Below are positions 7,542 through 16,046 of a stretch of 64,000 nucleotides of DNA, piece after piece (position 1 is the first letter of the stretch; each line of letters begins with the position of its first letter). The translations under genes and the position numbers were made by a program. The stretch comes from JAPSGM01 sp963777045. GTDB lineage: Bacteria > Chloroflexota > Limnocylindria > QHBO01. The stretch covers positions 62,001 to 126,000 of the forward strand of contig CAVZPD010000013.1 in NCBI GenBank assembly GCA_963777045.1, read 5' to 3'. The notes under the pieces are model-generated. The model saw nothing but the letters and a program-made list of their open reading frames with translations. It was not told the DNA's origin and did not search any database.

Positions 7542-8849
7542 GTGGCGCGACCGGGCGTGCGGCTCCCGCTACGCCGCCTGCAGCGCGCCGTGCGTGATCG
7601 GCTCCCCAACTTCCGCGTCCATCGGACCGGCCTGCTCGCATTCCTGGCGGTTTTGGGGCCGGGCATCATCGCCGGCCTGGCAGGCAACGACGCTGGCGGC
7701 ATCGCGACGTACAGCGTCCTGGGCGCCGAGACGGGCCTGCAACTGCTCTGGATCCTGCCGCTCACCACGGTGATGCTGGCCATCGTGCTCGAGATGGCGG
7801 CGCGCATGGGCGCGGTCTCGGGCCAGGGACTGGGCGATCTCATCCGTGACGACTTCGGGATCCGCTGGACGGCCGTCGCCATGCTCGTCGTCCTCGCGGC
7901 GAACGGCATGAACGTCGTCGCCGAGTTCGCGGGCGCGGGCGCAGCACTCGAGCTGTTCGGGATTCCTCGCTTCGTGACGGTTCCCGTGGTCGCCGCAGCC
8001 ATCTGGGCTCTCGTGGTCTTCGCCAGCTACCGGGTCGTGGAGCGAGTCTTCCTCTCGGTAGCCGTGGTCTTCATCGCCTACGTCGTCAGCGCCTTCGTGG
8101 TGGGTCCTGACTGGGGCGGCGTGCTGCGCAGCGTGGTCGTGCCATCGGTCTCGCTGGAACCGAGCTTCCTGGTGCTGATGGTCACCGCCGTCGGCACGAC
8201 CATCACGCCCTACATGTTCTTCTACCTGCAGTCGTCGGTGGCCGACAAGGGACTGGGCCCGGAGGAGCTCCGCTTCGAGCAGGCCGATGCGGTGCTTGGC
8301 GCGCTCTGGACCAACGTGATCGCCCTCTTCATCATCATCGCCACCGCCACCACTGTCTTCGGCACGGGCGTCCGGATCGAGAGCGCGGAGGACGCAGCCC
8401 TTGCCCTGCGGCCGCTGGCGGGCGATGCGGCCGGCGCGCTCTTCGCGTTCGGCCTCTTCGGCGCATCGGTGCTGGCCGCCACGGTCATGCCGCTGACGAC
8501 GAGCTATGCGGTGTGCGAGTCGTTCGGCTGGGAATCGGGCGTCAGCCGGCGTTTCTCGGAGGCGCCGGTCTTCATGGGCCTCTTCACTGCGCTCATCGTC
8601 ATCGGTGCGGTGGTCGTCCTCATCCCGGGCCTGCCGCTCATCGGCCTGATCCTGGCCAGCCAGTTGCTGAACGGCATCCTGCTGCCGGTGATCCTGGTCT
8701 TCATGCTGCGGCTGGCGAACAACCCGCGGATCATGGGTCGCCACACCAACCCCCGCTGGCTGAACGTCGTGGCGTGGACCATGACCGGCCTGGTCATCGT
8801 GCTCACGCTGGTCTTGCTGGCGACCTCGGTGGTCTCCCTCTTCGGGTGA
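7542..8849 (+). CDS. Nramp-family divalent metal transporter, atypical metal site
   Basis: 435 residues with about eleven transmembrane segments. The helix-1 motif reads GNDAGGIATY (48-57) where classical Nramp has DPGN. The helix-6 motif reads TTITPYMFF (219-227) where classical members have an A-x-x-M-P-H pattern, so the transition-metal-selective Met is Thr222 and the His is Tyr224. Nramp-related magnesium transporters also lack that Met. Together with the coupled MgtE-N/CBS protein this suggests Mg2+ or a similar hard cation rather than Mn2+/Fe2+. Starts at GTG. Family certain, substrate inferred. Confidence 0.9.
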   Translation: MARPGVRLPLRRLQRAVRDRLPNFRVHRTGLLAFLAVLGPGIIAGLAGNDAGGIATYSVLGAETGLQLLWILPLTTVMLAIVLEMAARMGAVSGQGLGDLIRDDFGIRWTAVAMLVVLAANGMNVVAEFAGAGAALELFGIPRFVTVPVVAAAIWALVVFASYRVVERVFLSVAVVFIAYVVSAFVVGPDWGGVLRSVVVPSVSLEPSFLVLMVTAVGTTITPYMFFYLQSSVADKGLGPEELRFEQADAVLGALWTNVIALFIIIATATTVFGTGVRIESAEDAALALRPLAGDAAGALFAFGLFGASVLAATVMPLTTSYAVCESFGWESGVSRRFSEAPVFMGLFTALIVIGAVVVLIPGLPLIGLILASQLLNGILLPVILVFMLRLANNPRIMGRHTNPRWLNVVAWTMTGLVIVLTLVLLATSVVSLFG

Positions 8850-8852
8850 GGG

Positions 8853-9842
8853 TCAGGAGCCGATCGGGTGCCAGACCGTCTTCGTCTCCACGAACTCCGC
8901 GACGAGGTAGGGCGACTGGGCGCGCGGGCTGAGCCAGTCGACGGTTGCCTCGCCGCCCACCGGCGGGCGAACGAAGCGCTTGACATTCTCGGTGGCCGTC
9001 TCCTCCGTGGCCTGTGCCTGCTCGGGATCCAGCCCATAGGCGTCGAGCGCGTTGACGTCCATGTGACCGGCCAGGTGAGAGACGAGCTCCCGACGCAGGC
9101 CGGTGATGACGTTCACCACTCCGCCGGGGACGTCGGAGGTGGCCAGGACCTCGGTCAGCGTGACCGCCGGCAGCGGCCGCGACTCGGACGCGATCACGAC
9201 CGCGGCGTTGCCCGACAGGATCACGGGGGCGAGGCGGCTGACCAGCCCCAGCAGGCTGCTCTGCTCGGGCGCGACGACCCCCACCACGCCGGTCGGCTCG
9301 GGGACGCTGAAGTTGAAGTACGAGCCGGCAACCTGGTTCACGGTGCCCAGCATCTGCGAGAACTTGTCGGCCCAGCCCGCGTACCAGACCCAGCGGTCGA
9401 TGGATGCATCGACGAGGCGCGTCGCCCGACGCCGCCCGACGCCCTCGGCCGCCATCACCTCGGCCACGAACTGGTCGCGACGCCCCTCCATCAGCTCGGC
9501 GATGCGGTACAGGATCTGGCTCCGGTTGTAGGCCGTCTTCCCGGCCCAGGCGGGGAATGCCTTGCGTGCGGCCCGCACCGCCTCGCGGACGTCCTTGCGC
9601 GTCCCGCGGCAGGCGTTCGCCAGCAGTCGACCCTTCGTGTCGAGGATCTCGTAGGCCCGGCCCGACTCGGTGCGCGGGAACTGGCCGCCGATGTACAGCT
9701 TGTAGGTCTTCCGTACGCCGATGCGCTCCGCCGACGTGCCACCGGGGGAAGTCGCCAGCGGTTGGTGCGCGCGCTCGTCCAACACCGATGCCCGTCGCCT
9801 AGACCGGGTGCTCGCGGCGGTCGCCGCCCTACGCGCCGGCAT
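8853..9842 (-). CDS. Truncated aldehyde dehydrogenase-like protein without catalytic site
   Basis: About 290-329 residues against roughly 480-500 for a full aldehyde dehydrogenase. The NAD-binding part is recognisable (TGVVGVVAPEQSSLLGLVS, VPGGVVNVITG). The sequence then ends without the L-E-L-G-G-K glutamate or the catalytic-Cys segment. It is third in an operon behind a complete aldehyde dehydrogenase and a cupin. It may be a structural partner or a decayed duplicate. The first ATG overlaps the cupin gene by 14 nt and gives a basic, non-homologous 42-residue N-terminus; a downstream GTG (9785) or TTG may be the real start. Confidence 0.75.
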   Translation of the reverse strand: MPARRAATAASTRSRRRASVLDERAHQPLATSPGGTSAERIGVRKTYKLYIGGQFPRTESGRAYEILDTKGRLLANACRGTRKDVREAVRAARKAFPAWAGKTAYNRSQILYRIAELMEGRRDQFVAEVMAAEGVGRRRATRLVDASIDRWVWYAGWADKFSQMLGTVNQVAGSYFNFSVPEPTGVVGVVAPEQSSLLGLVSRLAPVILSGNAAVVIASESRPLPAVTLTEVLATSDVPGGVVNVITGLRRELVSHLAGHMDVNALDAYGLDPEQAQATEETATENVKRFVRPPVGGEATVDWLSPRAQSPYLVAEFVETKTVWHPIGS

Positions 9843-10188
9843 GAGGCCCCTCCTCGCCGTGCTGCTTCGTTTCCGGCCGTTCGATCAGGAGCGTGACCGC
9901 CGGGCCGGCGTCGGCCACCGGGCGATGACGCCGACCGCGTTCCACCACGTACAGCTCCCCGGGCTCGAGGTGCACCGGCGACCGCCCCTCCACCTCGATG
10001 CTGAAGGCGCCCCGCCAGCACAGGAACAGCTCGTCCTCGTCGTGGTGGTGCCACGGGAATGAGCCCTCCAGGCGGGCCATGCGCAGAGCGGCGTCGTTGA
10101 CTGTCTCCACCTCGATTGGCTTCCAGGGCTCGTGGATCGAGTCGGCGAGCTCATCGAGCCGAAGCTCCGAGCGCTCCCAGGCGCTCAT
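9829..10188 (-). CDS. Cupin-domain protein
   Basis: 119 residues, single conserved beta-barrel. The metal site is visible as WHHHDEDELF (H47-H49, E51 or E53) and the second cupin motif as ELYVVERGRRHRPVA (H88). Small single-domain cupins include isomerases, dioxygenases and sensors, so activity cannot be assigned. The ATG overlaps the stop of the upstream aldehyde dehydrogenase by 4 nt, implying translational coupling and a shared pathway. Confidence 0.85.
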   Translation of the reverse strand: MSAWERSELRLDELADSIHEPWKPIEVETVNDAALRMARLEGSFPWHHHDEDELFLCWRGAFSIEVEGRSPVHLEPGELYVVERGRRHRPVADAGPAVTLLIERPETKQHGEEGPHAGA

Positions 10189-11711
10189 CGGGCAGCCGAG
10201 CCGTTGGCCGCCAGGTCCAGGTAGGCCCCCAGTCCGTGGAGGCCACCCTCACGACCGTAGCCGGACTCCTTGTAGCCGCCGAACGGCGAGGTGGGGTCGA
10301 AGCGGTTGAAGGTGTTGGCCCAGACCACCCCGGCGCGCATGGCGCTCACCATCTTGAAGATTCGGCTGCCCTTCTCGGTCCAGACGCCAGCGGAGAGGCC
10401 GTAAGGCGTGTTGTTCGCCTTCTCGATCGCCTCATCGGGTGTCCGGAAGGTCAGGACCGAGAGGACCGGTCCGAAGATCTCTTCCTGCGCGATGCGGTGC
10501 GACTGGCTGACCCCGGTGAAGAGCGTCGGCCGGAAGAAGTAGCCGCGGTCCGGGAGCTGACACTCCGGCTGGAAGATATCGGCCCCCTCGTCGATGCCGG
10601 ACTGGACGAGCTCCGTGATCTTCGCCAGCTGCGCCGCCGAGTTGATGGCCCCGACGTCCGTGTTCTTGTCCAGCGGATCGCCAACCCGCATGGTGCCCAG
10701 GCGGTCCTTGAGCTTGTCGAGGAGCGGTTCGTAGACGCTCTCCTGGACGAAGAGCCGCGAGCCGGCACAGCAGACCTCGCCCTGATTGAAGTAGATGCCG
10801 TTGATGATGCCCTCGATCGCCTGGTCGAGCGGGGCATCGTCGAAGACGATGTTGGCCGCCTTGCCGCCGAGCTCCAGGGTCAGCTTCTTGTGCGACCCGG
10901 CGACCGCACGAGCGATCAGCTTGCCGACGGCGGTGGAGCCGGTGAAGGCCACCTTGTTGACGTCGGGATGCTTGACGAGCTCCATGCCGATCTCGCCCGG
11001 CCCGGTGATGATGTTGACCACGCCCGGCGGGAGATCCGCCTGCTGAACGACGTCGGCGAAGAGGTAGGCGGTCAGGGGCGTGGTCGACGCCGGCTTGAGC
11101 ACGACCGTGTTCCCCGCCGCCAGCGCCGGTGCGATCTTCCACGCCAGCATCAGCAGCGGGAAGTTCCACGGAATGATCTGGGCGGCCACGCCCAGCGAGC
11201 GCGGCTCGCGGTGCGCGAAGGCGTAGTCGAGCTTGTCGGCCCAGCCGGCGTAGTAGAAGAAGTGCGCCGCGGCGAGCGGCACGTCGACGTCGCGCGACTC
11301 CTTGATCGGCTTGCCGGAGTTGAGCGTCTCCACGACGGCGAACTCGCGCGCGCGCTCCTGGATGATGCGGGCGATGCGATAGAGGTACTTCGCCCGCTCG
11401 CTGCCGGGCAGCCGCGACCAGGTGCCGCGGTAGGCGTCCCGGGCGGTCGTCACTGCGCGGTTGACATCGGCCTTCGAAGCCCTGGCAACCTTCGCCAGCG
11501 GCTCCTCGGTGGCCGGGTTGATCACCTCGAACCAGGCGCGCGGTCGAGACGGCCCGAACTCGTTGCCGATGAAGAGGCCGTACTCCGGCCTGATCCGGAT
11601 GTGATCGGTCGCTTCGGGAGCCGATGCGTACTCCCACGGGAGGTTTCCCTGCGCGGCGATCCCCCAGGACCCGGGTGCCGGCTTGCCGTCGCTCTTCTTG
11701 GTCAGGCTCAT
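10185..11711 (-). CDS. NAD(P)-dependent aldehyde dehydrogenase
   Basis: 508 residues, full length. Key elements: PWNFPLLMLAWK (181-192), the cofactor motif GSTAVGK (258-264), the general base in LTLELGGK (E280) and the nucleophile in NQGEVCCAGSR (C314). Family enzymes oxidise aldehydes to acids; the substrate here is unknown. deoC, which produces acetaldehyde and glyceraldehyde-3-P, lies 3 kb away on the same strand. The MSLTKK start is chosen because CATAAT (11721-11726) lies 9 nt upstream with no Shine-Dalgarno, the leaderless pattern of this genome. Heads an operon with the cupin and the truncated paralogue. Confidence 0.93.
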   Translation of the reverse strand: MSLTKKSDGKPAPGSWGIAAQGNLPWEYASAPEATDHIRIRPEYGLFIGNEFGPSRPRAWFEVINPATEEPLAKVARASKADVNRAVTTARDAYRGTWSRLPGSERAKYLYRIARIIQERAREFAVVETLNSGKPIKESRDVDVPLAAAHFFYYAGWADKLDYAFAHREPRSLGVAAQIIPWNFPLLMLAWKIAPALAAGNTVVLKPASTTPLTAYLFADVVQQADLPPGVVNIITGPGEIGMELVKHPDVNKVAFTGSTAVGKLIARAVAGSHKKLTLELGGKAANIVFDDAPLDQAIEGIINGIYFNQGEVCCAGSRLFVQESVYEPLLDKLKDRLGTMRVGDPLDKNTDVGAINSAAQLAKITELVQSGIDEGADIFQPECQLPDRGYFFRPTLFTGVSQSHRIAQEEIFGPVLSVLTFRTPDEAIEKANNTPYGLSAGVWTEKGSRIFKMVSAMRAGVVWANTFNRFDPTSPFGGYKESGYGREGGLHGLGAYLDLAANGSAAR

Positions 11712-11772
11712 GATCGTTCGATTATGGCACCGCGGCCGGCATTGGCCGCGTCTCGACGCCTCGCGGGGCGGT

Positions 11773-12186
11773 CTAGCCGGTACCGCCCGGCGTGAGGCCC
11801 AGCTGACGCAGCATCGCCAGCGCATCCATCTGGTGCCAGTGCTCCGCCACACGCCCGTCCGCCACGCGGAAGACGTGGATCTCCTCGATGGAGTAGCGCC
11901 GCCCGGTCGCCGGCATGCCCATGAAGGTGCCCGAGTGCACGGCGGAGGCGACCAGGCGCACCGCCACCCGGTCATCCTGCGCGATGGTGTCCTGGATATC
12001 GAAGACCGTGTCGGTCAGCGCCCCGGAGACGCGGTCGATTGCCGCCTGCATCACCTCGGGGCCGGTCCCGGGAAGCGGGTGCGACACGAAGTCCGACGTC
12101 ACGAGGTCCTCGACGGCTTCGCGTCGACCCGCCACGAAGACCTCGTTGATGAATCGCTTGGCAAGGTCCGTCGCGCGTTCACCCAT
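11773..12186 (-). CDS. SnoaL-like / ester cyclase family protein
   Basis: 137 residues with the alpha+beta cone fold pattern of SnoaL-like proteins (NTF2 superfamily): an N-terminal helix pair, DFVSHPLPGTG, AVRLVASAVHSGTFMGMPATG and a final EEIHVFRVADGRVAEHWHQMD. The D/H residues of EHWHQMD line the pocket in relatives. Members include polyketide cyclases and many uncharacterised small enzymes. It faces away from the thioesterase gene. Substrate unknown. Confidence 0.82.
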   Translation of the reverse strand: MGERATDLAKRFINEVFVAGRREAVEDLVTSDFVSHPLPGTGPEVMQAAIDRVSGALTDTVFDIQDTIAQDDRVAVRLVASAVHSGTFMGMPATGRRYSIEEIHVFRVADGRVAEHWHQMDALAMLRQLGLTPGGTG

Positions 12187-12245
12187 CGCTTCCCTCCTCT
12201 GTGCCCGTTGCCTCTGGCCACCGGTTTCCGCCTACACTCGCCAGC

Positions 12246-12680
12246 ATGACCGATGCCGGCGGGCGCCTTCTCGAGCACTCCGTGCGCTTCCGCGTGCGCA
12301 CCTACGAGGTCGACGAGAACGGGCACGTCAACAACGCGGTCTACCTCAACTGGGCGGAGAACCTGACCGCCGAGCACGCCGAGGTGGCCGGCTTCGGTCG
12401 AGCGTGGAGCCTCGAGCGCGGGGGTGCCTGGCTGGTTCGGCGCCACGAGATCACCTACCGACAGACCGCGGTGCGCGGTGACGAAGTCAACGGCACCGTC
12501 CGGGTACTGGCGCTCGGCGGTGTGCGCGGCGCGCGCCGCACGACGTTCCGGCGCGTCGCCGATGGTGCCGTGCTGGCCGAGGTCGTGAGCGAGTGGGTCT
12601 GGGTGCGCCTGGCCGATGGCAGGCCGATGCGCGTGCCCGATGAGCTGCTCGCGCGCTACCGGCCGCTGCTGGACCGCTAG
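12246..12680 (+). CDS. Acyl-CoA thioesterase (4HBT hotdog)
   Basis: 144 residues of hotdog fold. The segment VDENGHVNNAVYLNWAENL (about 21-39) is the classic 4-hydroxybenzoyl-CoA/FatM-type signature with the catalytic Asp/Asn region. Likely hydrolyses acyl-CoA or acyl-ACP thioesters in the cytosol; chain length unknown. TACACT (12233-12238) ends 7 nt before the ATG with no Shine-Dalgarno, fixing this start and indicating a leaderless mRNA. Its last codon overlaps the convergent ogt gene by 4 nt. Confidence 0.88.
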   Translation: MTDAGGRLLEHSVRFRVRTYEVDENGHVNNAVYLNWAENLTAEHAEVAGFGRAWSLERGGAWLVRRHEITYRQTAVRGDEVNGTVRVLALGGVRGARRTTFRRVADGAVLAEVVSEWVWVRLADGRPMRVPDELLARYRPLLDR

Positions 12681-13279
12681 GGACGTCCCTCGAGCGCGAG
12701 CAGGAAGCGCTTGCGGTCGAGGCCGCCGGCGTAGCCACCCAGCCCCCCTCCCGCGTGGAGCACGCGGTGGCACGGCACGACGATCGGGATCGGGTTCGAC
12801 CCGAGGGCATTGCCGGCGGCGCGCGCGGCGCGCGGCGAGCCCGCCTCGGCGGCCACGCTGCCGTAGGTGGTCACCTCGCCGAACGGGACCCGCGATGTCG
12901 CGCGGAGCACGCGACGCGCGAAGCCATGCATCAGCGACCAGTCGACGGGAATCTCGAACGAGCGCCGCTTGCCGGCGAAGTAGGCGTCCAGCTCGCGCCG
13001 CGCCTCGTCGATACGTTCGGGCGCAAACAGCAGCCGCGGGCTCACCTCGCGGGCCAGCTCCTCGAGCACGGCGTCGTCGGGCTCTCCCTCGTAGGCGATG
13101 CGCACCAGCCCTCGCCCCGTGACGGCGACGAGCAGGCGGCCGAGCGGCGAGTCCAGCTCCGCGTACGCGACGTCCAGCAGGCCCTCGGCCGCTGCCCGGC
13201 CGCGCAGCCCGGCCATCAGCCGCTCCTCGTCGAAGGGCCGCTGCTCGGGATGTGCCAGTCGACGCTCGAGCTCGTTCAT
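12677..13279 (-). CDS. ogt: Methylated-DNA-protein cysteine methyltransferase
   Basis: 200 residues. The C-terminal half is the MGMT active-site domain: FGEVTTYGSVAAEAGSPRAA (recognition helix and Arg finger region) and IPIVVPCHRV with the acceptor C170. It removes alkyl groups from O6-alkylguanine in a suicide reaction. The first 35 residues (MNELERRLAHPEQRPFDEER...) are an extra helical extension. The ATG overlaps the stop of an ECF sigma gene, so both are made together; this pairing may link alkylation sensing to transcription (inference). Confidence 0.94.
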   Translation of the reverse strand: MNELERRLAHPEQRPFDEERLMAGLRGRAAAEGLLDVAYAELDSPLGRLLVAVTGRGLVRIAYEGEPDDAVLEELAREVSPRLLFAPERIDEARRELDAYFAGKRRSFEIPVDWSLMHGFARRVLRATSRVPFGEVTTYGSVAAEAGSPRAARAAGNALGSNPIPIVVPCHRVLHAGGGLGGYAGGLDRKRFLLALEGRP

Positions 13280-13776
13280 GCCTCGATCTCCTTTCGCAGG
13301 CGCCGCAGCCCGGCCGCCACGTTCTGGCGGGCCGCTGCCTCGCTGGTTCCCATCCGCTCGCCGATGGCACGGTAGTCAAGGTCCAGCACGAACCGGTGGA
13401 TGACCGCCGCGCGCTGCTTCTCCGGCAGTGAGCGAACCTGCCTCCAGAGCCCGTCCTCGGGGATCGGCGCCGGTTGCACCTGCGGTTCGACGGCGGGCGG
13501 CAGGCCATCGAGCGGGTGGGCCGGCCGCCGGGCTCGCCACCGGCCGACATCGGCCGCCTTGCGCCGTGCGATCGTGTAGAGCCAGGCACGCAGGTTGTCG
13601 GCGTTCCGCAGTCGCGGATAGGCGCGCAGCGCCGAGATCAGCGTCTCCTGCAGGCAGTCCTCGGCGTCATCAGGTCCGAGGAAGCCGCTCAGGAACCGAT
13701 GCAGCTCGGCTGCATGGGCATCGATGAGCACCTGGAAGGGTGGCAGTTGCACACCCGGTGAACGTCGCGCCGGCAC
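13276..13776 (-). CDS. ECF-type RNA polymerase sigma factor
   Basis: 166 residues with sigma region 2 (DAEDCLQETLISALRAYPRL, about 35-54, and LRAWLYTIARRKAADVGR) and region 4 (LPEKQRAAVIHRFVLDLDYRAIGERMG, helix-turn-helix). No anti-sigma gene is next to it; instead ogt overlaps its 3' end. It lies 12 nt downstream of the DsbA-like gene and so may be cotranscribed with deoC. A GTG at 13752 is a possible alternative start. Target promoters unknown. Confidence 0.9.
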   Translation of the reverse strand: MPARRSPGVQLPPFQVLIDAHAAELHRFLSGFLGPDDAEDCLQETLISALRAYPRLRNADNLRAWLYTIARRKAADVGRWRARRPAHPLDGLPPAVEPQVQPAPIPEDGLWRQVRSLPEKQRAAVIHRFVLDLDYRAIGERMGTSEAAARQNVAAGLRRLRKEIEA

Positions 13777-13788
13777 CGGGCGTGATCT

Positions 13789-14466
13789 CTACGCGGCTGC
13801 GCGCCGCAGGAGATCGACGTAGGCCGCCGGGTCGTCGCGGACGATGGTGGGCAGCCAGACCCCATCGGCCGCCTCGTTCCAGTCCAGCTCCAGGCCGGGG
13901 TTCTGCGCGTTGCTGCCGTCCGGCGCGAACACGTGCGGCGAGCCCTGCACGGCGTCCGTCTTGGCAATCTCCCACTGCACGAAGATGGCGCGGCGAGCGC
14001 GGCCCTCGTCGAGCGCCTCGGCCAGGGCGGCCAGGTCCAGCCCGTCGGTCTCGGAGGCCACCTCCAGGATCACGTGGCGCAGGCTGACGCAGCGGCTCTC
14101 GCCCCAGAACGCGCGGCGCAGGCCACGATCGAGTGCCTCCGAGGCGGCGAGCCCCTGCTCCTTCGCCGCCTGCACGGCCTCCATGGCCGGGAGCATGGTG
14201 CCGGGCCATTCCCAGTCCGGAGCGCTCCAGGCCTGCCAACCGGCGCGTGGCGCCAGCGAGGCGCAGGCCGGCATCTCGGGTTCCAGCTCGTTGCGCGGCG
14301 TGGCCTGGGAGTTGAACAGCTCCAGCGGGAAGACGCGGTGGTCGAAGCGGACGCGCTCCTCCAGGCCGAGCTGTCGCCGCGCGTCCCAGAGGCGCCAGAC
14401 GGCGACGTGCGCCCACGGACAGCCGATGTCCGACCAGACCTGGATGGTGCTCGGCTCGGCCTGCAT
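13789..14466 (-). CDS. DsbA-family (FrnE/2-hydroxychromene isomerase-like) thioredoxin-fold protein
   Basis: 225 residues, no signal peptide, so cytosolic. The thioredoxin-fold entry WSDIGCPWAHVAVW (11-24) has C16 but the second position of the usual C-x-x-C is Ala19. Such one-Cys or Cys-less members include glutathione-type isomerases and FrnE-like oxidoreductases. The helical insert and C-terminal strand (VWLPTIVRDDPAAYVDLLRR) fit the family. It starts 4 nt after deoC in the same transcript. Substrate unknown. Confidence 0.85.
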   Translation of the reverse strand: MQAEPSTIQVWSDIGCPWAHVAVWRLWDARRQLGLEERVRFDHRVFPLELFNSQATPRNELEPEMPACASLAPRAGWQAWSAPDWEWPGTMLPAMEAVQAAKEQGLAASEALDRGLRRAFWGESRCVSLRHVILEVASETDGLDLAALAEALDEGRARRAIFVQWEIAKTDAVQGSPHVFAPDGSNAQNPGLELDWNEAADGVWLPTIVRDDPAAYVDLLRRAAA

Positions 14467-14470
14467 CGGC

Positions 14471-15433
14471 CTAGTCGAGGGTGAAGTAGTCGCCGCCGGA
14501 GTAGCGGCCAGTGCGCTCCTTGCGGATCTGCATGAGCACGTCGTTGACCAGGCTGCTGGCCCCGAAACGGAAGCGCTCCGGCGTCATCCAGTCGGGCCCG
14601 AGGGTCTCGTACAGCGTGGTCAGGTAGGCGATCGACTCCTTCGCGGTGCGGATGCCGCCGGCCGGCTTCATGCCGACCGCACGCCCGGTCTGGTGGTAGA
14701 AGTCGCGGATCGCCTCCAGCATGACCAGCGTCACCGGCAGCGTGGCCGCCGGCTGCACCTTGCCGGTGCTCGTCTTGATGAAGTCCGCCCCGGCAGCCAT
14801 GGCCAGGACCGATGCGCGGCGCACGTTGTCGTAGGTCTCCAGCTCACCCGTCTCCAGGATCACCTTCAGGTGCGCCTCGCCGCACGCCTCCTTGACCGCC
14901 ACGATCTCGTCGTAGACCTTCGCGTACTCGCCGGCCAGGAACGCGCCGCGGTCGATCACCATGTCCACCTCGTCGGCGCCCATGGCGACCGTGGCCCGCA
15001 CGTCCTCCAGCTTCACCTCGAGCGGCGCCTGGCCCGACGGGAAGTAGGTGGCGACCGAGGCCACCTTCACGCCCGAGCCCTTCAGGGCCTCCACGGCGGT
15101 GGGAACCATGTTCGGGTAGACGCAGAGTGCCGCGACGTGCGGGATCGATGGGTCGGTCGGGTCCGGCCGCCGAGCCTTGCCCGCCAGCGCACGCACCTTG
15201 CCCGGCGTGTCCTTGCCCTCCAGGGTGGTGAGATCGGTCATGCGGATCACGAGGTCGAGCGCCCAGAGCTTCGCTTCGCGCTTGATGCTGCGCTTGGCGA
15301 GGCTGGCGGCGCGCTCCTCGACCCCGACCTGGTCCACCGGCCAGACGCGGCCCAGCAGGCTGCCCAGAGCCTGGTGGCGCGGGGCCGTCAGGTCGCGGGC
15401 GGGATCGCGGCGGGCGGGTGTCGTGGTTGCCAT
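14471..15433 (-). CDS. deoC: Deoxyribose-phosphate aldolase
   Basis: 320 residues of TIM barrel. Recognisable elements: ALCVYPNMVPTAVEALKGSG, GADEVDMVIDRGAFLAGEY, HLKVILETGEL and the Schiff-base region ADFIKTSTGK, then GMKPAGGIRTAKESIAYL. Cleaves 2-deoxyribose-5-P to glyceraldehyde-3-P and acetaldehyde. The long form (over 300 residues) occurs in actinobacteria-like lineages. TACAAT (15445-15450) favours the ATG at 15433 over the one 9 nt upstream. First gene of a deoC-dsbA-like-ECF-ogt run. Confidence 0.94.
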   Translation of the reverse strand: MATTTPARRDPARDLTAPRHQALGSLLGRVWPVDQVGVEERAASLAKRSIKREAKLWALDLVIRMTDLTTLEGKDTPGKVRALAGKARRPDPTDPSIPHVAALCVYPNMVPTAVEALKGSGVKVASVATYFPSGQAPLEVKLEDVRATVAMGADEVDMVIDRGAFLAGEYAKVYDEIVAVKEACGEAHLKVILETGELETYDNVRRASVLAMAAGADFIKTSTGKVQPAATLPVTLVMLEAIRDFYHQTGRAVGMKPAGGIRTAKESIAYLTTLYETLGPDWMTPERFRFGASSLVNDVLMQIRKERTGRYSGGDYFTLD

Positions 15434-15527
15434 CTGGATCATCCATTGTACGAGGGCGCGTCACGGAGCCCATGGCGATCGCCACGGCGGCGGCGAGGCG
15501 GAGCTCGGCACGGCTATGCTTCGCGGC

Positions 15528-16046
15528 ATGGCACACGCTCCACTGGCCGCCGCGCTGCTCGATGCCTGGTCCGACCTGGACCGGGTCTGCGCGGGCATGG
15601 AGACGCGCGAGGCGACCGATGGCGAAGCGGGCAGCTCGTACGCCTGGACGGTGGGGCACCTGGCCAACCAGGTCGACAGCTGGATCAACGTCCGCTTCGC
15701 GGCAGCCACGGCACACCCACTGGTCTCCGATCCCCGCTACCGCTTCGGCGGAGACGGTCAGGCCATGGACTGGGCGGAGCTGTGGGCAGCGTCGGAGGAG
15801 GTGCGGCGCACGGGCGCGGGATTCCTGGAAGCAGCGAGCGAAACCGATCTCGACCGCACCATCCCGTACCCCGGATCGCTGCCCGAGCTGCGGGGCCGCG
15901 AGGTGACGCTGCGCTACACGCTGCTGCGCGTCCTCGCCCATCACTACTTCCACATCGGCGAGATCGCCAGCAAGCGATCTGCTGCCGGGCGCTCCGTCGG
16001 CGACTACCCGGGCCCGCTGCTGCGGACGGCGGAGTCGGAACGGTGA
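15528..16046 (+). CDS. DinB superfamily protein
   Basis: 172 residues, four-helix bundle. The likely metal-binding His residues are in YAWTVGHLANQVDSW and LLRVLAHHYFHIGEI, the pattern of the DinB/mycothiol-maleylpyruvate isomerase superfamily. Known members are thiol-dependent S-transferases, but many are uncharacterised. TATGCT (15515-15520) ends 7 nt before this ATG without a Shine-Dalgarno, which selects it over the ATG 12 nt earlier. The stop overlaps the GTG of the next gene. Confidence 0.85.
   Translation: MAHAPLAAALLDAWSDLDRVCAGMETREATDGEAGSSYAWTVGHLANQVDSWINVRFAAATAHPLVSDPRYRFGGDGQAMDWAELWAASEEVRRTGAGFLEAASETDLDRTIPYPGSLPELRGREVTLRYTLLRVLAHHYFHIGEIASKRSAAGRSVGDYPGPLLRTAESER

Noticed and set aside
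7569..8744. 391-codon minus-strand frame opposite the Nramp gene
   Set aside because: Asp/Glu/His/Arg-rich antisense of a membrane protein; no homology and no ribosome site.
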